Position numbers and translations under genes: made by a program. The notes beneath the pieces are model-generated. The model worked only from the letters and a program-made list of their open reading frames with translations, did not search any database and had not been told where the DNA came from. A stretch of DNA of 64,000 nt from Candidatus Defluviilinea gracilis (GTDB taxonomy: Bacteria > Chloroflexota > Anaerolineae > Anaerolineales > Villigracilaceae), in NCBI GenBank assembly GCA_016716235.1, contig JADJWS010000001.1:806001-870000 (forward strand). Reading direction: 5' to 3'. How positions within the stretch are numbered: the first letter of the stretch is position 1; each line of letters starts with the position of its first letter. Shown here piece after piece: positions 1 through 10,290 of the stretch.

Positions 1-3000
1 TTTCGCCAACGCATATTCGAAAGCGAACAACGCGGGCTGGGTGTATTGCGTTTGATGGATGGTCGAATCGTTTTTGTCGGCAAAAATAATTTCGAGCAAT
101 GAACGACCGAGGATCGGATCAAGAATCGTTGCGCATTCATCCAACGCGGCGCGGAAGGTTGGCTGGGATTCGTAGAGTCCCTTGCCCATGCCCGCGTATT
201 GCGATCCCTGCCCTGTGAAGAGGAAGGCGATCATTGGTTGCGCGGTTGGTTTGGCTTGACCTGACACGACCAAAGATGAATCGGAATTGTTGAGAAAATC
301 TTCCAGTTCTTTGAGTAGTTCTTCATTCGAGGAGGCTTGAATTGCGAGACGATTCTCGAAGTGGGCGCGGGTGGTGTTGGAGGTGAACGCAATATCTTGT
401 ACTTCGTATTGCGTATTGCGTATTGAGTCGTTGAGAGATTGTGTAAGTTGCTCAAGAGAGTGTTGTGTTTTGGCAGAAAGAGTCAGCAAATGGCGTGGAC
501 GTTCGATACCAACCAGAGAGCCGTTAGCATTGGAAAGAGACCCTTCGTGGCGCGGAGCGCCACTCAGGGTGACATCAACCAACGGAGCATCGGACAAAAC
601 AATATGCGCGTTCGTGCCGCCGAAGCCGAAGGAGCTGACGCCTGCGAAGCGCGGGATGTCACGTCGCTTCCACGGGCGGAGGTACGTTCCAATTTCGATG
701 CGCGAACCTTCGAGAGAGAGATACGGGTTGATTTCTTTTAAATGCAAATGCGGCGGAATGGATTCATTTTGCATCGCAAGGACAACTTTGATGAGCCCCG
801 CGATTCCCGCCGCCGATTCGAGATGACCAATGTTCGTCTTCACCGAGCCGACGATCACGCGTTGATTCGAGTCGTCGTTCAATACCGCGTTCAGCGACGC
901 CATCTCGATTGGGTCGCCGAGCGGAGTCCCTGTGCCGTGCGCTTCGACATAACCGATTTGATTCGGGGAGACACCCGCTTGATTCAACGCGGTGCGAATC
1001 ACATCTTGTTGGGCGAGTCCGTTCGGGGCGGTGAGACCGTTGCTTCTTCCATCCTGGTTAACTGCCGAGCCGCGAACTAACGCAAGGATGTTATCTCCGT
1101 CGCGCATCGCGTCAGACAAGCGCTTCAACACGACAACGCCGCAACCTTCGCCGCGCACATAACCATCCGCGCTGGCGTCGAATGTTTTGCAATGACCATC
1201 AGGCGCGAGCATCCGCGCTTGCGAGAAGGTGATGGTCAATTCGGGTGTGAGGATTAAGTTCACGCCTCCCGCCAATGCGAGATCTGATTCGCCGCTTCGA
1301 AGACTCTGACATGCGAGATGGACGGACACCAACGACGATGAACATGCCGTGTCCACTGCCATGCTCGGTCCGCGCAGGTCGAAGACATACGACAAACGAT
1401 TCGCGGCGATGCTGTGCGCGTTGCCTGTGCCTGCGTAGGCGTCTATCATTTCATGATTATCGAATTGCAAGCGCGAGTAATCGTAACTGCTGATGCCGAC
1501 GAACACGCCTGTGCGCGTCCCTGCGAGGGAAGGCGGAGGAATAAAAGCGTTTTCGAGAGCTTCCCAACTGACCTCAAGCAAGAGACGTTGTTGCGGGTCC
1601 ATGCGCGCGGCTTCACGAGGAGAAATCCCAAAGAAGGCGGGGTCGAACAAGTCCACGTTGTCGAGGAACGCGCCGAAACGTGTCATCACTTTTCCCCGTT
1701 CGGGAGTCTCGGAATGGAAAGCGTCCACATCCCAGCGGTCGGACGGCACCTCGGTGATCGTATCCACGCCGTTGCGGAGGAGTTCCCAAAACGCTTGCGG
1801 ACTGTTGGCTTGCGGGAAGCGGCAACTTAATCCGATGATTGCAATCGGTTCGTTGATGTTGTTGAATGTTGGTTGGGGAGTCTGGATTGATTTTTTTTCT
1901 GGCTTTGAATCGTCGGCGAGAAAATTCGCCAACGATTCAATCGTCGGGTAATCCCATGCCAGTGTGGGAGCAAGTTTGCGGTTAAGGAAAACTTCAAGAT
2001 CGCCGGTGAGACTGACGGCTTGCACGGAGCCAAGTCCGTAATAGGTGAACGGCTGGCGCGGGTCAATCGCGGAGGCGTCCATTTCGAGCATGGAGGCGAT
2101 GCGGGTGAGGAGGAAGGATTGGATGGATTGAGATGAGGGCGTTGGTTGAGAGGTTTGACTCTCCCTCATCCCCAGCCCTTCTCCCGCGGGGAGAAGGGAG
2201 CCAGAGTCCCCCTCTCCCTTTGGGAGAGGGGTTAGGGGTGAGGGTGCATTCCTCCTCCACTCACCCACCACATCCAGCTCACTTTCGAGAAACGCAGTCT
2301 TCGTTGCGCGGCGTTGGATTTTTCCACTGGAGGTTTTGGGGATGCTCATCGGCTTGACGAGAACGATGGCAAAGACTTGCAGATCGTGTTTCTCTGCAAC
2401 GGCTTGACGGATCGCGGAGGCGACTTCGTTCACATCCGCCTGGCGACCTGCGCGAGTCACCTCTTGCACGATGACGAGTTGCTCTTTTCCATTTTCGTTC
2501 ACTGAAAACGCCGCGCCAGAACTCGATTGCAGCGCGGAGTGACTCGCCTCGACAGTCAACTCAATATCTTGCGGATAATGATTGCTTCCATGAATGATGA
2601 TGAGGTCTTTCAAACGACCGGTGATGAAGAGTTCGCCGTTTTGCAGAAAACCGAGATCGCCCGACCGCATGAATGGACCTTCATTCGTATCGGCAATGAA
2701 CGCGCCAAAGGTTCTTTGCGTTTCTTCGGCGAGTCCCCAATATCCCCGCGCCACGCTGGGCCCGGCAACCCAAATCTCGCCCACTTCGTTTTCACCACAT
2801 TGATTCAACGTGGACGGATTGACGATGATGATTTTTTGGTCAACGATGGATTTGCCACAGTTGACCATCGTCAACGCGTTGGCATCCTCGCGCGAGACTT
2901 CAACCACGGCATCGCGCTCGAGGGCTTTGCGATCGATCGTCAGCGTGCGAGGTTCGGCGGGACCGTCGCCTCCCGAAACGATGAGAGAACTTTCCGCCAT

Positions 3001-3987
3001 GCCGAAGCAGGGGTAGAAAGATGTCGAACGAAAGCCGACCAACTCGAAGGTCCGCGAGAAGCGTTCGAGAGTCTCAGGGCGGATCGGTTCGGCTCCGCAG
3101 AAGGCAAGTTTCCACGCGCTTAAATCCAACGTCTCAAGTTGTTCGGGCGTGATCTTGTCCACGCACAGGTCATACGCAAAGTTCGGCGCGCCGCTCGTGG
3201 TCACTTTGTATTTGCTGATCGCCTCGAGCCAGCGAAACGGCTTTTGCAGGAACGACACAGGCGACATCAACGTGGATACGCATCGAATGTACAACGGCTC
3301 GAGAATGCCGCCGATGAGACCCATGTCGTGATAACTCGGGAGCCAGAACGCGCCCGAATCATTTCCGTCAATTTGAAAGCCGCGCTGGATGGCTTTGAGG
3401 TTGTGCATCAGGTTGCCATGCGTGAGCATGACTCCCTTCGGCTGACTCGTGGAGCCAGACGTATATTGGAGGAAGGCAAGCGTGTCCGCGTTGATGTTCG
3501 GGTCGCGCCATTCCGCTTCCGACCCCGGGGCAACCTGCTCTGTGTTTAACCAGCTTAATGCCTGCAGTTCGGGCGACTGCTCGAAGCGTTGTTCGATGTT
3601 GTGCAAGATGGAGGAGGTAGTGAGCGCGAACTTCGCCTGCGAGTCCGCGACGATGGCTTGGATGCGCGGGACGGGACGATTCAAACGCGGAGGGTAGGCT
3701 GGCACCGCCACCGCGCCGGCATACAAACACCCGAAGAACGCGGCGATGTAATCGAGCCCCGCAGGATAGAGCAACAACACGCGTTCGCCGCGCGCGCCGT
3801 GAGCCTCGAGCCACGCGCCAATACCGCGCGCGCGGCGGTCGAGTTCGCCATACGTGAGCGAGTCGCCTTCCGTCCCGTCATCCTGTAAATAACGATAGGA
3901 AAGAAAATCGGGTTGCAGGTCTGCCCGCAATCGCAGAAGATCGAGAAGCGTACCGGGTATGGGGTGATTCTGAAATAGCGATTGCAT
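1..3987 (-). CDS. FAAL-ACP-KS-AT modular polyketide synthase, partial (C-terminal part beyond left edge)
   Basis: Open reading frame of 1329 visible codons starting at ATG 3987 and still open at base 1. Domains in order: fatty-acyl-AMP ligase (about residues 1-560; P-loop-like [11 protein letters not shown] and the FAAL-type [13 protein letters not shown]), acyl carrier protein (GLGSVQAV, phosphopantetheine Ser654), ketosynthase (DTACSSS with Cys882, His in VEAHGTGT and NIGHLES), KS-AT linker, then the start of an acyltransferase ([12 protein letters not shown]), cut before its GHSxG serine. Known role of this architecture: the FAAL activates a fatty acid as acyl-AMP, loads it on the ACP, and the KS-AT module extends it with malonyl-type units. 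The product cannot be told from here. Two linkers contain dispersed repeat sequence (399-426 and 2163-2244). Divergent from the FHA-ABC gene; no strong ribosome site upstream. Confidence 0.93.
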   Translation of the reverse strand, partial: MQSLFQNHPIPGTLLDLLRLRADLQPDFLSYRYLQDDGTEGDSLTYGELDRRARGIGAWLEAHGARGERVLLLYPAGLDYIAAFFGCLYAGAVAVPAYPPRLNRPVPRIQAIVADSQAKFALTTSSILHNIEQRFEQSPELQALSWLNTEQVAPGSEAEWRDPNINADTLAFLQYTSGSTSQPKGVMLTHGNLMHNLKAIQRGFQIDGNDSGAFWLPSYHDMGLIGGILEPLYIRCVSTLMSPVSFLQKPFRWLEAISKYKVTTSGAPNFAYDLCVDKITPEQLETLDLSAWKLAFCGAEPIRPETLERFSRTFELVGFRSTSFYPCFGMAESSLIVSGGDGPAEPRTLTIDRKALERDAVVEVSREDANALTMVNCGKSIVDQKIIIVNPSTLNQCGENEVGEIWVAGPSVARGYWGLAEETQRTFGAFIADTNEGPFMRSGDLGFLQNGELFITGRLKDLIIIHGSNHYPQDIELTVEASHSALQSSSGAAFSVNENGKEQLVIVQEVTRAGRQADVNEVASAIRQAVAEKHDLQVFAIVLVKPMSIPKTSSGKIQRRATKTAFLESELDVVGEWRRNAPSPLTPLPKGEGDSGSLLPAGEGLGMRESQTSQPTPSSQSIQSFLLTRIASMLEMDASAIDPRQPFTYYGLGSVQAVSLTGDLEVFLNRKLAPTLAWDYPTIESLANFLADDSKPEKKSIQTPQPTFNNINEPIAIIGLSCRFPQANSPQAFWELLRNGVDTITEVPSDRWDVDAFHSETPERGKVMTRFGAFLDNVDLFDPAFFGISPREAARMDPQQRLLLEVSWEALENAFIPPPSLAGTRTGVFVGISSYDYSRLQFDNHEMIDAYAGTGNAHSIAANRLSYVFDLRGPSMAVDTACSSSLVSVHLACQSLRSGESDLALAGGVNLILTPELTITFSQARMLAPDGHCKTFDASADGYVRGEGCGVVVLKRLSDAMRDGDNILALVRGSAVNQDGRSNGLTAPNGLAQQDVIRTALNQAGVSPNQIGYVEAHGTGTPLGDPIEMASLNAVLNDDSNQRVIVGSVKTNIGHLESAAGIAGLIKVVLAMQNESIPPHLHLKEINPYLSLEGSRIEIGTYLRPWKRRDIPRFAGVSSFGFGGTNAHIVLSDAPLVDVTLSGAPRHEGSLSNANGSLVGIERPRHLLTLSAKTQHSLEQLTQSLNDSIRNTQYEVQDIAFTSNTTRAHFENRLAIQASSNEELLKELEDFLNNSDSSLVVSGQAKPTAQPMIAFLFTGQGSQYAGMGKGLYESQPTFRAALDECATILDPILGRSLLEIIFADKNDSTIHQTQYTQPALFAFEYALAK
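399..426. repeat. Dispersed ACGCAATAC-type repeat inside the PKS KS-AT linker
   Basis: Units of TATTGCG follow a GTACTTC core. The 19-nt stretch shared with the intergenic repeat at 55555-55619 is GTACTTCGTATTGCGTATT. Here it is read in frame on the minus strand as RNTQYEV in the linker just before the DIAFTS motif. Confidence 0.7.
2163..2244. repeat. GC-rich double-hairpin palindromic repeat inside the PKS (FAAL-ACP linker)
   Basis: Outer arms CCCTCATCCCC and GGGGTGAGGG enclose two hairpins, CCCTTCTCCC/GGGAGAAGGG and CCCTCTCCC/GGAGAGGGG. A related shorter element lies in folP at 62929-62962. It is read in frame as a Pro/Gly/Glu-rich stretch between FAAL and ACP. Confidence 0.8.
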
Positions 3988-4053
3988 CGAATGAGACCTA
4001 TGCGTCCGAGTTATATCATAAAAGCCCGGAGCGCCGTTCCGCCAAAAGTTTGC

Positions 4054-4082
4054 TTGACATGCCACTTTCGCAACCGTATAAT
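4054..4082 (+). promoter_or_regulatory. Consensus sigma70-type promoter of the FHA-ABC locus
   Basis: TTGACA (4054-4059), a 17-nt spacer, and TATAAT (4077-4082): a perfect match to the housekeeping consensus. Transcription should start near 4089, leaving a leader of about 95 nt before the preferred GTG start at 4187. Confidence 0.85.
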
Positions 4083-4186
4083 CTTTTCAACATCAGGGAC
4101 GAGGGCGGACATTGGAAGCATTGGTTATTTCTGGAACTGATTGTCTGTTGGATCGACCTCTATCAACAAGGAAAAGGAACAGACCC

Positions 4187-7100
4187 GTGGCACAATCTGG
4201 CAAATTCAAGTTGACGCTTGTCAACACACAGAGCAGCGCTCCCCCAAAAGAATTCGAATTGACCAAATCTGAGCTTGTGGTGGGCAGAGATGAAGGCGTG
4301 GATATTATCATCGCCACGCCGGCCGTGTCGCGCCGCCATGCGCGCTTCATGATGCAAGGCGGCGAGTACATCATCGAAGACCTCGGCAGTTCCAACGGCA
4401 CCTTCGTCAACGGCGACCGGTTGATCGGGCGGCAGACGCTCAACCACCGCGACGAGATCCGCTTAGGGCAGGCGATCACGCTCCTGTATACCACCCCCAC
4501 CGAAGCAGACGAACCGAATGCGACGGTGGTGGGCGCAAAAAAACCGACACCGGTCGTCGTTTCGCATGTGGCGCAAACTACCATCGGCGATGAACCGATC
4601 ATCCCCACAGCGGCAGGTCCGCGGAAACTGATCGTCACAGTGGCGGGGGAACCGCCGAAATCGTACAACCTCACCCGTTCGGCGCTCAGCATCGGCAGGC
4701 TCGACGAGAACGATATCGTCATCCCCTCGCCGATCGTCTCCGGTAAACACGCCCGTCTCGAAGCCGCAAGCGGAGGCGGGTACATGCTCGTTGTGCTGGC
4801 AGAGGCGCGGAACCCGGTGCTTTGCGAAGGCAGATCTATCGAAGGGTCGCGCATGTTGCGCCATGGCGATGTGTTGCGCATCGGCGGGCAGGATCCCGGC
4901 GTGATGGTTACGCTGACCTATGAAGCGCCCTCCGAAGCGGGGCAAGGCGCGCGAGATATCGTCTTCGGCGAAAAGACGCTCATCACAATCGGGCGCGACC
5001 CGAGCAACGACGTGGCGCTTGCCTCGCCGAATGTCTCGCGCTTCCATGCGCAGATCCAGCGCGTGGGTCAACGCTATCGCGTGGAGGATTTACGCAGTTC
5101 CAACGGCGTATTCGTCAACGGCGAACGCGTCGAGGGGTCGTTCTGGCTCAAACCCGACGATTCGATCCGCATCGGTCAGTATCACTTCGTGATGGGCAAA
5201 GACCAGCTCGCCCAGTTCGACGAGAGTAACGGCTTGAAAGTGGAAGTTCTCGGCTTGAACAAATGGGTGCGCAAAGACCTGAACATCCTGCAAAATATAT
5301 CGGTGGTCTTCAAGCCGCGCGAATTCATTGTGGTGGTCGGGCAAAGCGGCGGCGGAAAATCCACCTTTGTAGACGCGGTCGCCGGCTACCGCCCCGCCAC
5401 CTCCCCGTCGAAAGTGCTCGTCAACGACGTGGACATCTACACCCACTTCGACGCCATCCGCAACGAGATCGGCTTCGTCCCGCAAAAAGACATCATCCAC
5501 ATGGAGTTGACGGTCTATCAGGCATTGGACTATGCCGCGCAATTGCGTATGCCGGCCGATACGTCCGCCGAAGAACGCGAAAAGCGCGTGATGGAAGTGC
5601 TTGCCGATCTCGATCTCACCCATCGCAAGGATGTGCAGATCAGCGGCTTGAGCGGCGGACAACAAAAACGCGTCTCCATCGGCGTCGAGTTGCTGACCAA
5701 ACCCGGCCTGTTCTTCCTCGACGAGCCCACCTCCGGTCTCGACCCCGGCACCGAGACCGCGCTCATGCAACTCATGCGCCGCCTCGCCGACCAGGGGCGC
5801 ACGATCATCCTCATCACGCACGCCACCAAGAACGTGATGCTCGCGGACAAAGTGATCTTCCTCGCGCGCGGAGGTTTCCTCGCGTGGTTCGGTCCCCCGG
5901 ATGAAGCGCTGGCATACTTCGACAAATATCGCTCCGAACGCGACCGCCGCGCCGGCAAGATCGAGTTCGACGAGATCTACGCCATCCTCGACGACCAAAG
6001 CAAAGGCAAAGCGCCGGAATGGGCGCAGAGATACCGCGAAAGCAAGGCATATCAAGAGTATGTCGTCAAGCCGCTGGCCGGGAAACTCTCGCCCGAAGGC
6101 TCGCCGACGATTCAACAAACCCCGCAAAAGCCCCAGCCAAAAGCGGGCGCCTCGGCAAAGAAAGTTTCCTCGCTTAAGCAATTCTTCGTGCTTTCCGCGC
6201 GCAACATCAAGATTCTCACGCGCGATAAATTCGCCCTGGGTCTCATGCTCGCCACCGCGCCGCTCGTGAGCCTGCTCGACGTGGTGCTCGCCAGCGTGAT
6301 GGGACGCAACCCCTTCGCCTTTGCGGATGGGGACATCGCCCGCGTCATGATCACCCTCTTCCTCATGACGATCTACGGCGTGATGGTGGGAGGCATCTCG
6401 CAAATGCGCGAGATCGTCAAAGAGCAGGATATCTACAAACGCGAGCGACTCGTCAACTTGAAGATTCTCCCTTACGTGATGTCGAAGATCTGGGTAGCCG
6501 CGTTGCTCGCTTTCTATCAGGCGGCGGCGTACACCATTGTCCATTACCTTGCCTTCGAAATGCCCGGCGGCGCGTTGGAATTCGCGCAAATCTACATCAC
6601 GATGACGCTCGCCACCCTCGCCGGCATGATGCTGGGGCTCTTCGCCTCCGCGCTCGCGCCGAACGCCAGTTCCGCGCCGCTTATGGTCATCATCCTCATG
6701 CTCCCGCAGATCGTGCTGGGCGGCGCGCTCATCCCCGTGCCGGAGTTTATCAGCGCGCCCACCTCCACGCGCTGGGCGTTCGAAGCGCTCATGAGCATCA
6801 CCGGCCCCGGTTCGGATGTGGCGGCAGACCTGTGCTGGAAACTCGACCCCGCCGCGCAAAACGCGTTAACCCTCGAAGATAAACTCAAACCCATCGGCGA
6901 CCAACCGCAGGGCTGCCGGTGCATGGGCGTGAACATGCTCCACGAGGAATCCTGCAACCACCCGGGCTTGGGCAGGTTCCGCATCCCCGCCATCGATGAG
7001 CCGTTACCGGTCGAACCTGCGCCCCTCCCGCCGGAACCCGAGCAACCCGTCCAGCCTGAGAATCAATCCGACAATATCGCCATGGCGGAATTCTTCGCCA

Positions 7101-7390
7101 AACTGCAAGAGTATGAGATCAAAGTGGAGGCGTATAAACTCCAGGTGGAACAATATCAGCGCGATCGCGTTGCCTATGAAACCCGGCGCGCCGAATTGCA
7201 AGTGGCGGTCGCGCCGGCCGAAGGCGTGGTGCGAAATTTCTACACCAACTTCCCGTTCATGTATGTGAACAAAGAGGACACAGCCACCTACTACGCCAAG
7301 ATCGGCAAAACCTGGGTGATCCAAGGCGCCATCTGCCTGATCCTGTTCGTCGCCATTCTCTACCTGCAAAAGCGGAAGGATGTGGTCTAA
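4187..7390 (+). CDS. Triple-FHA-domain ABC-2 type transporter (ATPase-permease fusion)
   Basis: About 1067 residues in ABCG-like order: three FHA domains, ABC ATPase, membrane domain. FHA1 (about 20-100) and FHA3 (258-335) have the full GR...SRxHA...SSNG signature. FHA2 (155-245) keeps GR and SGKHA but lacks the SSNG turn. The ATPase shows Walker A GQSGGGKST (about 384), signature LSGGQQKR (488) and Walker B LFFLDEPTSGLD (508). The membrane domain starts near 683, and a large Pro-rich, coiled-coil-like loop (about 900-1018) precedes the last TM segment. FHA domains bind phosphothreonine, so kinase control of export is likely. GTG 4187 is preferred because AAGGAA precedes it at good spacing; a TTG at 4112 in the same frame sits too close to the promoter. 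Overlaps or abuts the lipoprotein gene downstream. Confidence 0.92.
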   Translation: MAQSGKFKLTLVNTQSSAPPKEFELTKSELVVGRDEGVDIIIATPAVSRRHARFMMQGGEYIIEDLGSSNGTFVNGDRLIGRQTLNHRDEIRLGQAITLLYTTPTEADEPNATVVGAKKPTPVVVSHVAQTTIGDEPIIPTAAGPRKLIVTVAGEPPKSYNLTRSALSIGRLDENDIVIPSPIVSGKHARLEAASGGGYMLVVLAEARNPVLCEGRSIEGSRMLRHGDVLRIGGQDPGVMVTLTYEAPSEAGQGARDIVFGEKTLITIGRDPSNDVALASPNVSRFHAQIQRVGQRYRVEDLRSSNGVFVNGERVEGSFWLKPDDSIRIGQYHFVMGKDQLAQFDESNGLKVEVLGLNKWVRKDLNILQNISVVFKPREFIVVVGQSGGGKSTFVDAVAGYRPATSPSKVLVNDVDIYTHFDAIRNEIGFVPQKDIIHMELTVYQALDYAAQLRMPADTSAEEREKRVMEVLADLDLTHRKDVQISGLSGGQQKRVSIGVELLTKPGLFFLDEPTSGLDPGTETALMQLMRRLADQGRTIILITHATKNVMLADKVIFLARGGFLAWFGPPDEALAYFDKYRSERDRRAGKIEFDEIYAILDDQSKGKAPEWAQRYRESKAYQEYVVKPLAGKLSPEGSPTIQQTPQKPQPKAGASAKKVSSLKQFFVLSARNIKILTRDKFALGLMLATAPLVSLLDVVLASVMGRNPFAFADGDIARVMITLFLMTIYGVMVGGISQMREIVKEQDIYKRERLVNLKILPYVMSKIWVAALLAFYQAAAYTIVHYLAFEMPGGALEFAQIYITMTLATLAGMMLGLFASALAPNASSAPLMVIILMLPQIVLGGALIPVPEFISAPTSTRWAFEALMSITGPGSDVAADLCWKLDPAAQNALTLEDKLKPIGDQPQGCRCMGVNMLHEESCNHPGLGRFRIPAIDEPLPVEPAPLPPEPEQPVQPENQSDNIAMAEFFAKLQEYEIKVEAYKLQVEQYQRDRVAYETRRAELQVAVAPAEGVVRNFYTNFPFMYVNKEDTATYYAKIGKTWVIQGAICLILFVAILYLQKRKDVV

Positions 7391-7394
7391 CGCC

Positions 7395-8372
7395 ATGCAA
7401 AAGAATCGGACGCCTATCATCGCCGCCCTGCTCGCCGTGTTAACCGCTTCTCTCGCCTGTGGGTCTGGTCCCGCCACCGACGCGGATGCCACCGTGCAGG
7501 CGCTCAACACGCAGATCCTCGAAACCGCCACCGCCGCCGCGCTGGCAGATGTGAACGCGAACGCCGCCGCTGAAACCGCGCGCGCGCAAGCCATCAGCCA
7601 ATCCAAGCCTGCCGAACTCACCGCCACCGCCCAGGCGTTCGCGCCGCGCCTGTCAGAACTAAGCAAGTATGGCGTCGACCCGGCGGAGGGGCATCTAGGG
7701 TGGGTCCATCCTCCCGTCACGCTCGACGCGTCCGGTTTCCGTCAGTTCGAATACATCAACTATTTCATCGGCACGGTTGCCACAGATTTCGTCGTTTCGA
7801 TGGACATCACGTGGGATATTGTCGGCAGTATCGCCGGGTGCGGGTTCGTCCTGCGCTCAGACGGTAACAGCCTGGCGCTCAATCAATACATGGTCATCAT
7901 GACGCGCGTGGCAAGCGGGCACGTGCTGTTCGTCACCATGTCGAATGGCGAGGTGGTGAACTACCGCGACATCTACGCCCGCTATACCGATAAAAGTTTC
8001 AGTTGGGAGAATCTCGCCACCAACCGTCTGACCGTGGTCGGGCGCGGCAATACGTTCTACATCTACACCAACGACACGCTCATCGGCGAAGTGGACCCAA
8101 CCCAGCCGCCGAAACTGCCCATCCTGCCGCCGGAGCCGGAGAAGCCCGCCGATGCGAACAACGCCCAGGCAATGCAAGCCTACAAACAAAACAAAGCAGA
8201 CTACGATAATGTGGTGGATGAGATCAACGCGCAATATGCCCAGCGATTGAACGCTTTCAAGACCTCGGATAAAATTTTCGACCGGGGATTCATTGCCATG
8301 GTGGCGTTGAGCGAATCGGGACGCAAAACGCAATGTCAGTTCAACAACGGATGGTTGTATTTGATCGACTAA
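7395..8372 (+). CDS. Lipoprotein with concanavalin-like C-terminal domain
   Basis: About 325 residues. A short n-region with Lys/Arg, a hydrophobic stretch and a lipobox-like LTASLAC predict an outward-facing lipoprotein. An Ala/Thr-rich helical stretch (about 30-90) leads to a beta-rich C-terminal domain (GFVLRSDG, TVVGRGNTFYIY, RGFIAMVAL) resembling LamG/DUF1080-type folds. That fold assignment is by eye. The gene starts within 5 nt of the stop of the FHA-ABC gene (an in-frame ATG at 7380 overlaps it), which implies translational coupling. It is probably an extracytoplasmic partner or sensor for the transporter; substrate unknown. Confidence 0.75.
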   Translation: MQKNRTPIIAALLAVLTASLACGSGPATDADATVQALNTQILETATAAALADVNANAAAETARAQAISQSKPAELTATAQAFAPRLSELSKYGVDPAEGHLGWVHPPVTLDASGFRQFEYINYFIGTVATDFVVSMDITWDIVGSIAGCGFVLRSDGNSLALNQYMVIMTRVASGHVLFVTMSNGEVVNYRDIYARYTDKSFSWENLATNRLTVVGRGNTFYIYTNDTLIGEVDPTQPPKLPILPPEPEKPADANNAQAMQAYKQNKADYDNVVDEINAQYAQRLNAFKTSDKIFDRGFIAMVALSESGRKTQCQFNNGWLYLID

Positions 8373-8557
8373 GGCGGGGCATCGTGTCGTTTGCTTGCCG
8401 CGCGCCGCGCAAGCGCAAAGTGAACTTTGCGGTACGGGAACCAGCCCTCCATGGGGGATGGAAGCGGGGCGAATCCCATAAATAATTTGTGTTATCATGA
8501 ACGCTTCCATTGCAGAATTTTTCTATATAGAGGTATCTTTCATTCGGAGAGAACGAA

Positions 8558-10180
8558 ATGGCAAAGTCATCACTGATCGGTAAAACCATTGGCAAACGTT
8601 ACGTGATCGAGGAGATGCTTGGGCAGGGCGGCATGTCGGCGGTCTATAAAGCCACCGACCCGAACCTGAAGCGCGTGGTCGCCATCAAGGTCATTCACTC
8701 GCATCTTTCCGATAACCCGGATTTTGTCAGGCGGTTCGAGGAGGAAGCCTCGTCTGTGGCGCAGTTGCGTCACCCCGGCATCATTCTCGTGCATGATTTC
8801 AACAAAGACGAGGAACTCGACCTGTATTATATGGTGCTCGAGTTCGTGCCGGGCGAAACCATCCAGGACCATCTCAAGCGTCTTAACGACCAGGGGAGAA
8901 AATTGTCCGTTTCCAAAGCGATGGAATACATGGCAAGCATCTGCGACGCGGTGGACTACGCCCACCAGCGCGGCATGATCCACCGCGACATCAAGCCTGC
9001 CAACCTGATGCTCACCACCTCCGGTCAAGCCATCCTCATGGACTTTGGCATTGCCAAGATCGTCGGCGGCACGCGGCACACCGCCACCGGCGCGGTTGTG
9101 GGCACAGCAATGTACATGTCGCCGGAGCAGATCAAAGGCGAACAACCCGACCGCCGCTCGGATATTTATTCGCTCGGCGTGACGTTGTTCGAAATGCTCA
9201 GCGGCAAGCCGCCCTTCGACGCCGATTCGGCGATGACGTTGATGATGATGCACATCAACGACCCGGTGCCCAACCCGCAAAAGCTGAACCCGGAGATCCC
9301 CGAAGCCTTGGTGGATGTGGTGAATAAGGCGCTCGAGAAAGATCCCGCCAACCGCTACCAAACTGCCGCGCAAATGGCGGCGGCGCTCCGTAATGTGTTG
9401 GCGGGTCGCGCCGCGGGACCTGTCCCATCCTCGCGCTCGACGATGGTCGAAGACGCGCCGACCATGGCGAAAAATAAGAAAGCCACATCAGTTGAACCGG
9501 TCAGCGCCCCGCGCGGGACGGTGGTCGAAAGCAGTCCGATGCATCAACAAGCGCGCGGCACGATGGTTGAAAGCGCGCCGCAACAGACTCCGTATTCCGC
9601 GCCAAGTCAACCCGCGTCAAAACCGAAATCGCGCTCGCTCGTGCCGATCTTCGCCGGCGTGGTCGTTGTGTTTGTCTGTCTTGCGATCGGCGGGTTTTTC
9701 CTCTTCAATCAACTCCTCGGCGGAGGTAATGCGACGGAGCCGCCGGTCATCCCGACGAGTACGCAAGCGCCCGCCACCGAAGCGCCGCTGGTCATCGTCG
9801 AGTCGCCAACCTTGAGCGTGACCGACACCCCCGCCGCCACCCCAACTGAAGCAATCCCGACGGGACCGTACGTGCGCATCAATTCGATCACGATTAACTC
9901 AGACAATTACTATGTTGTGGAATATGAAACGTTTGAATTCACAGAATCATTGCCCGGCATGCACATTCACTTCTTCTTCAACAACGTGCCGGTGGAAAAC
10001 GCCGGTTCGCCGGGTTCAGGTCCGTGGAAACTCTGGGGGGGTCCGCGACCGTTCGTCTTCTATCGCGTCTCCGATAAGCCCGCCGCCGCAACGCAGTTGT
10101 GCGCCCGCGTGGCAAACAGCAACCATTCGCTGAACGGATTCGAAAGCGGCAACTGTGTGGACCTGCCGCCAAGCCCGTAA
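8558..10180 (+). CDS. PknB-like transmembrane Ser/Thr protein kinase
   Basis: 540 residues with GGAG ribosome site before ATG. The kinase domain (about 15-275) looks active: glycine loop LGQGGMSAVYKA, Lys44 in VAIKV, HRD at 142-144, DFG at 162-164, APE-equivalent SPEQ. A juxtamembrane linker (about 285-355) has three similar Thr motifs with Thr295, Thr321 and Thr335, each followed by [MV]VE. One TM segment lies at about 361-384, then a Thr/Pro-rich spacer and a roughly 100-residue extracellular domain with no recognised family (two Cys near the C-terminus). It follows the FHA-ABC and lipoprotein genes in the same direction and is followed by a terminator, so the three are probably a functional set. 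The FHA domains are the obvious readers of its phosphorylation. Confidence 0.93.
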   Translation: MAKSSLIGKTIGKRYVIEEMLGQGGMSAVYKATDPNLKRVVAIKVIHSHLSDNPDFVRRFEEEASSVAQLRHPGIILVHDFNKDEELDLYYMVLEFVPGETIQDHLKRLNDQGRKLSVSKAMEYMASICDAVDYAHQRGMIHRDIKPANLMLTTSGQAILMDFGIAKIVGGTRHTATGAVVGTAMYMSPEQIKGEQPDRRSDIYSLGVTLFEMLSGKPPFDADSAMTLMMMHINDPVPNPQKLNPEIPEALVDVVNKALEKDPANRYQTAAQMAAALRNVLAGRAAGPVPSSRSTMVEDAPTMAKNKKATSVEPVSAPRGTVVESSPMHQQARGTMVESAPQQTPYSAPSQPASKPKSRSLVPIFAGVVVVFVCLAIGGFFLFNQLLGGGNATEPPVIPTSTQAPATEAPLVIVESPTLSVTDTPAATPTEAIPTGPYVRINSITINSDNYYVVEYETFEFTESLPGMHIHFFFNNVPVENAGSPGSGPWKLWGGPRPFVFYRVSDKPAAATQLCARVANSNHSLNGFESGNCVDLPPSP

Positions 10181-10194
10181 ACAGTGTTGAATGC

Positions 10195-10222
10195 AAAACG
10201 GCGATCATCAGATCGCCGTTTT
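10195..10222 (+). terminator. Intrinsic terminator after the kinase gene
   Basis: Perfect 12-bp stem AAAACGGCGATC / GATCGCCGTTTT with a 4-nt loop, followed by ATTG. Lies 15 nt after the kinase stop. Confidence 0.9.
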
Positions 10223-10290
10223 ATTGTTTAGTTATCAGGAGACCCCGAAGGGGTGTTTGAAGGGACAAACAAATTTTATCGGTAATAAGT

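Noticed and set aside
371..3888. Many plus-strand frames of 60-200 codons
   Set aside because: All lie opposite the continuous FAAL-ACP-KS-AT reading frame, whose motifs fix the coding strand.
4112..4186. TTG-initiated 25-residue N-terminal extension of the FHA-ABC protein
   Set aside because: Starts about 20 nt after the predicted transcription start without a ribosome site; GTG 4187 has one.
5090..6859. 589-codon open frame on the minus strand opposite the FHA-ABC gene
   Set aside because: Mirror of a well-supported plus-strand gene in GC-rich DNA; the translation is Arg/His/Glu-rich with no domain and no ribosome site.
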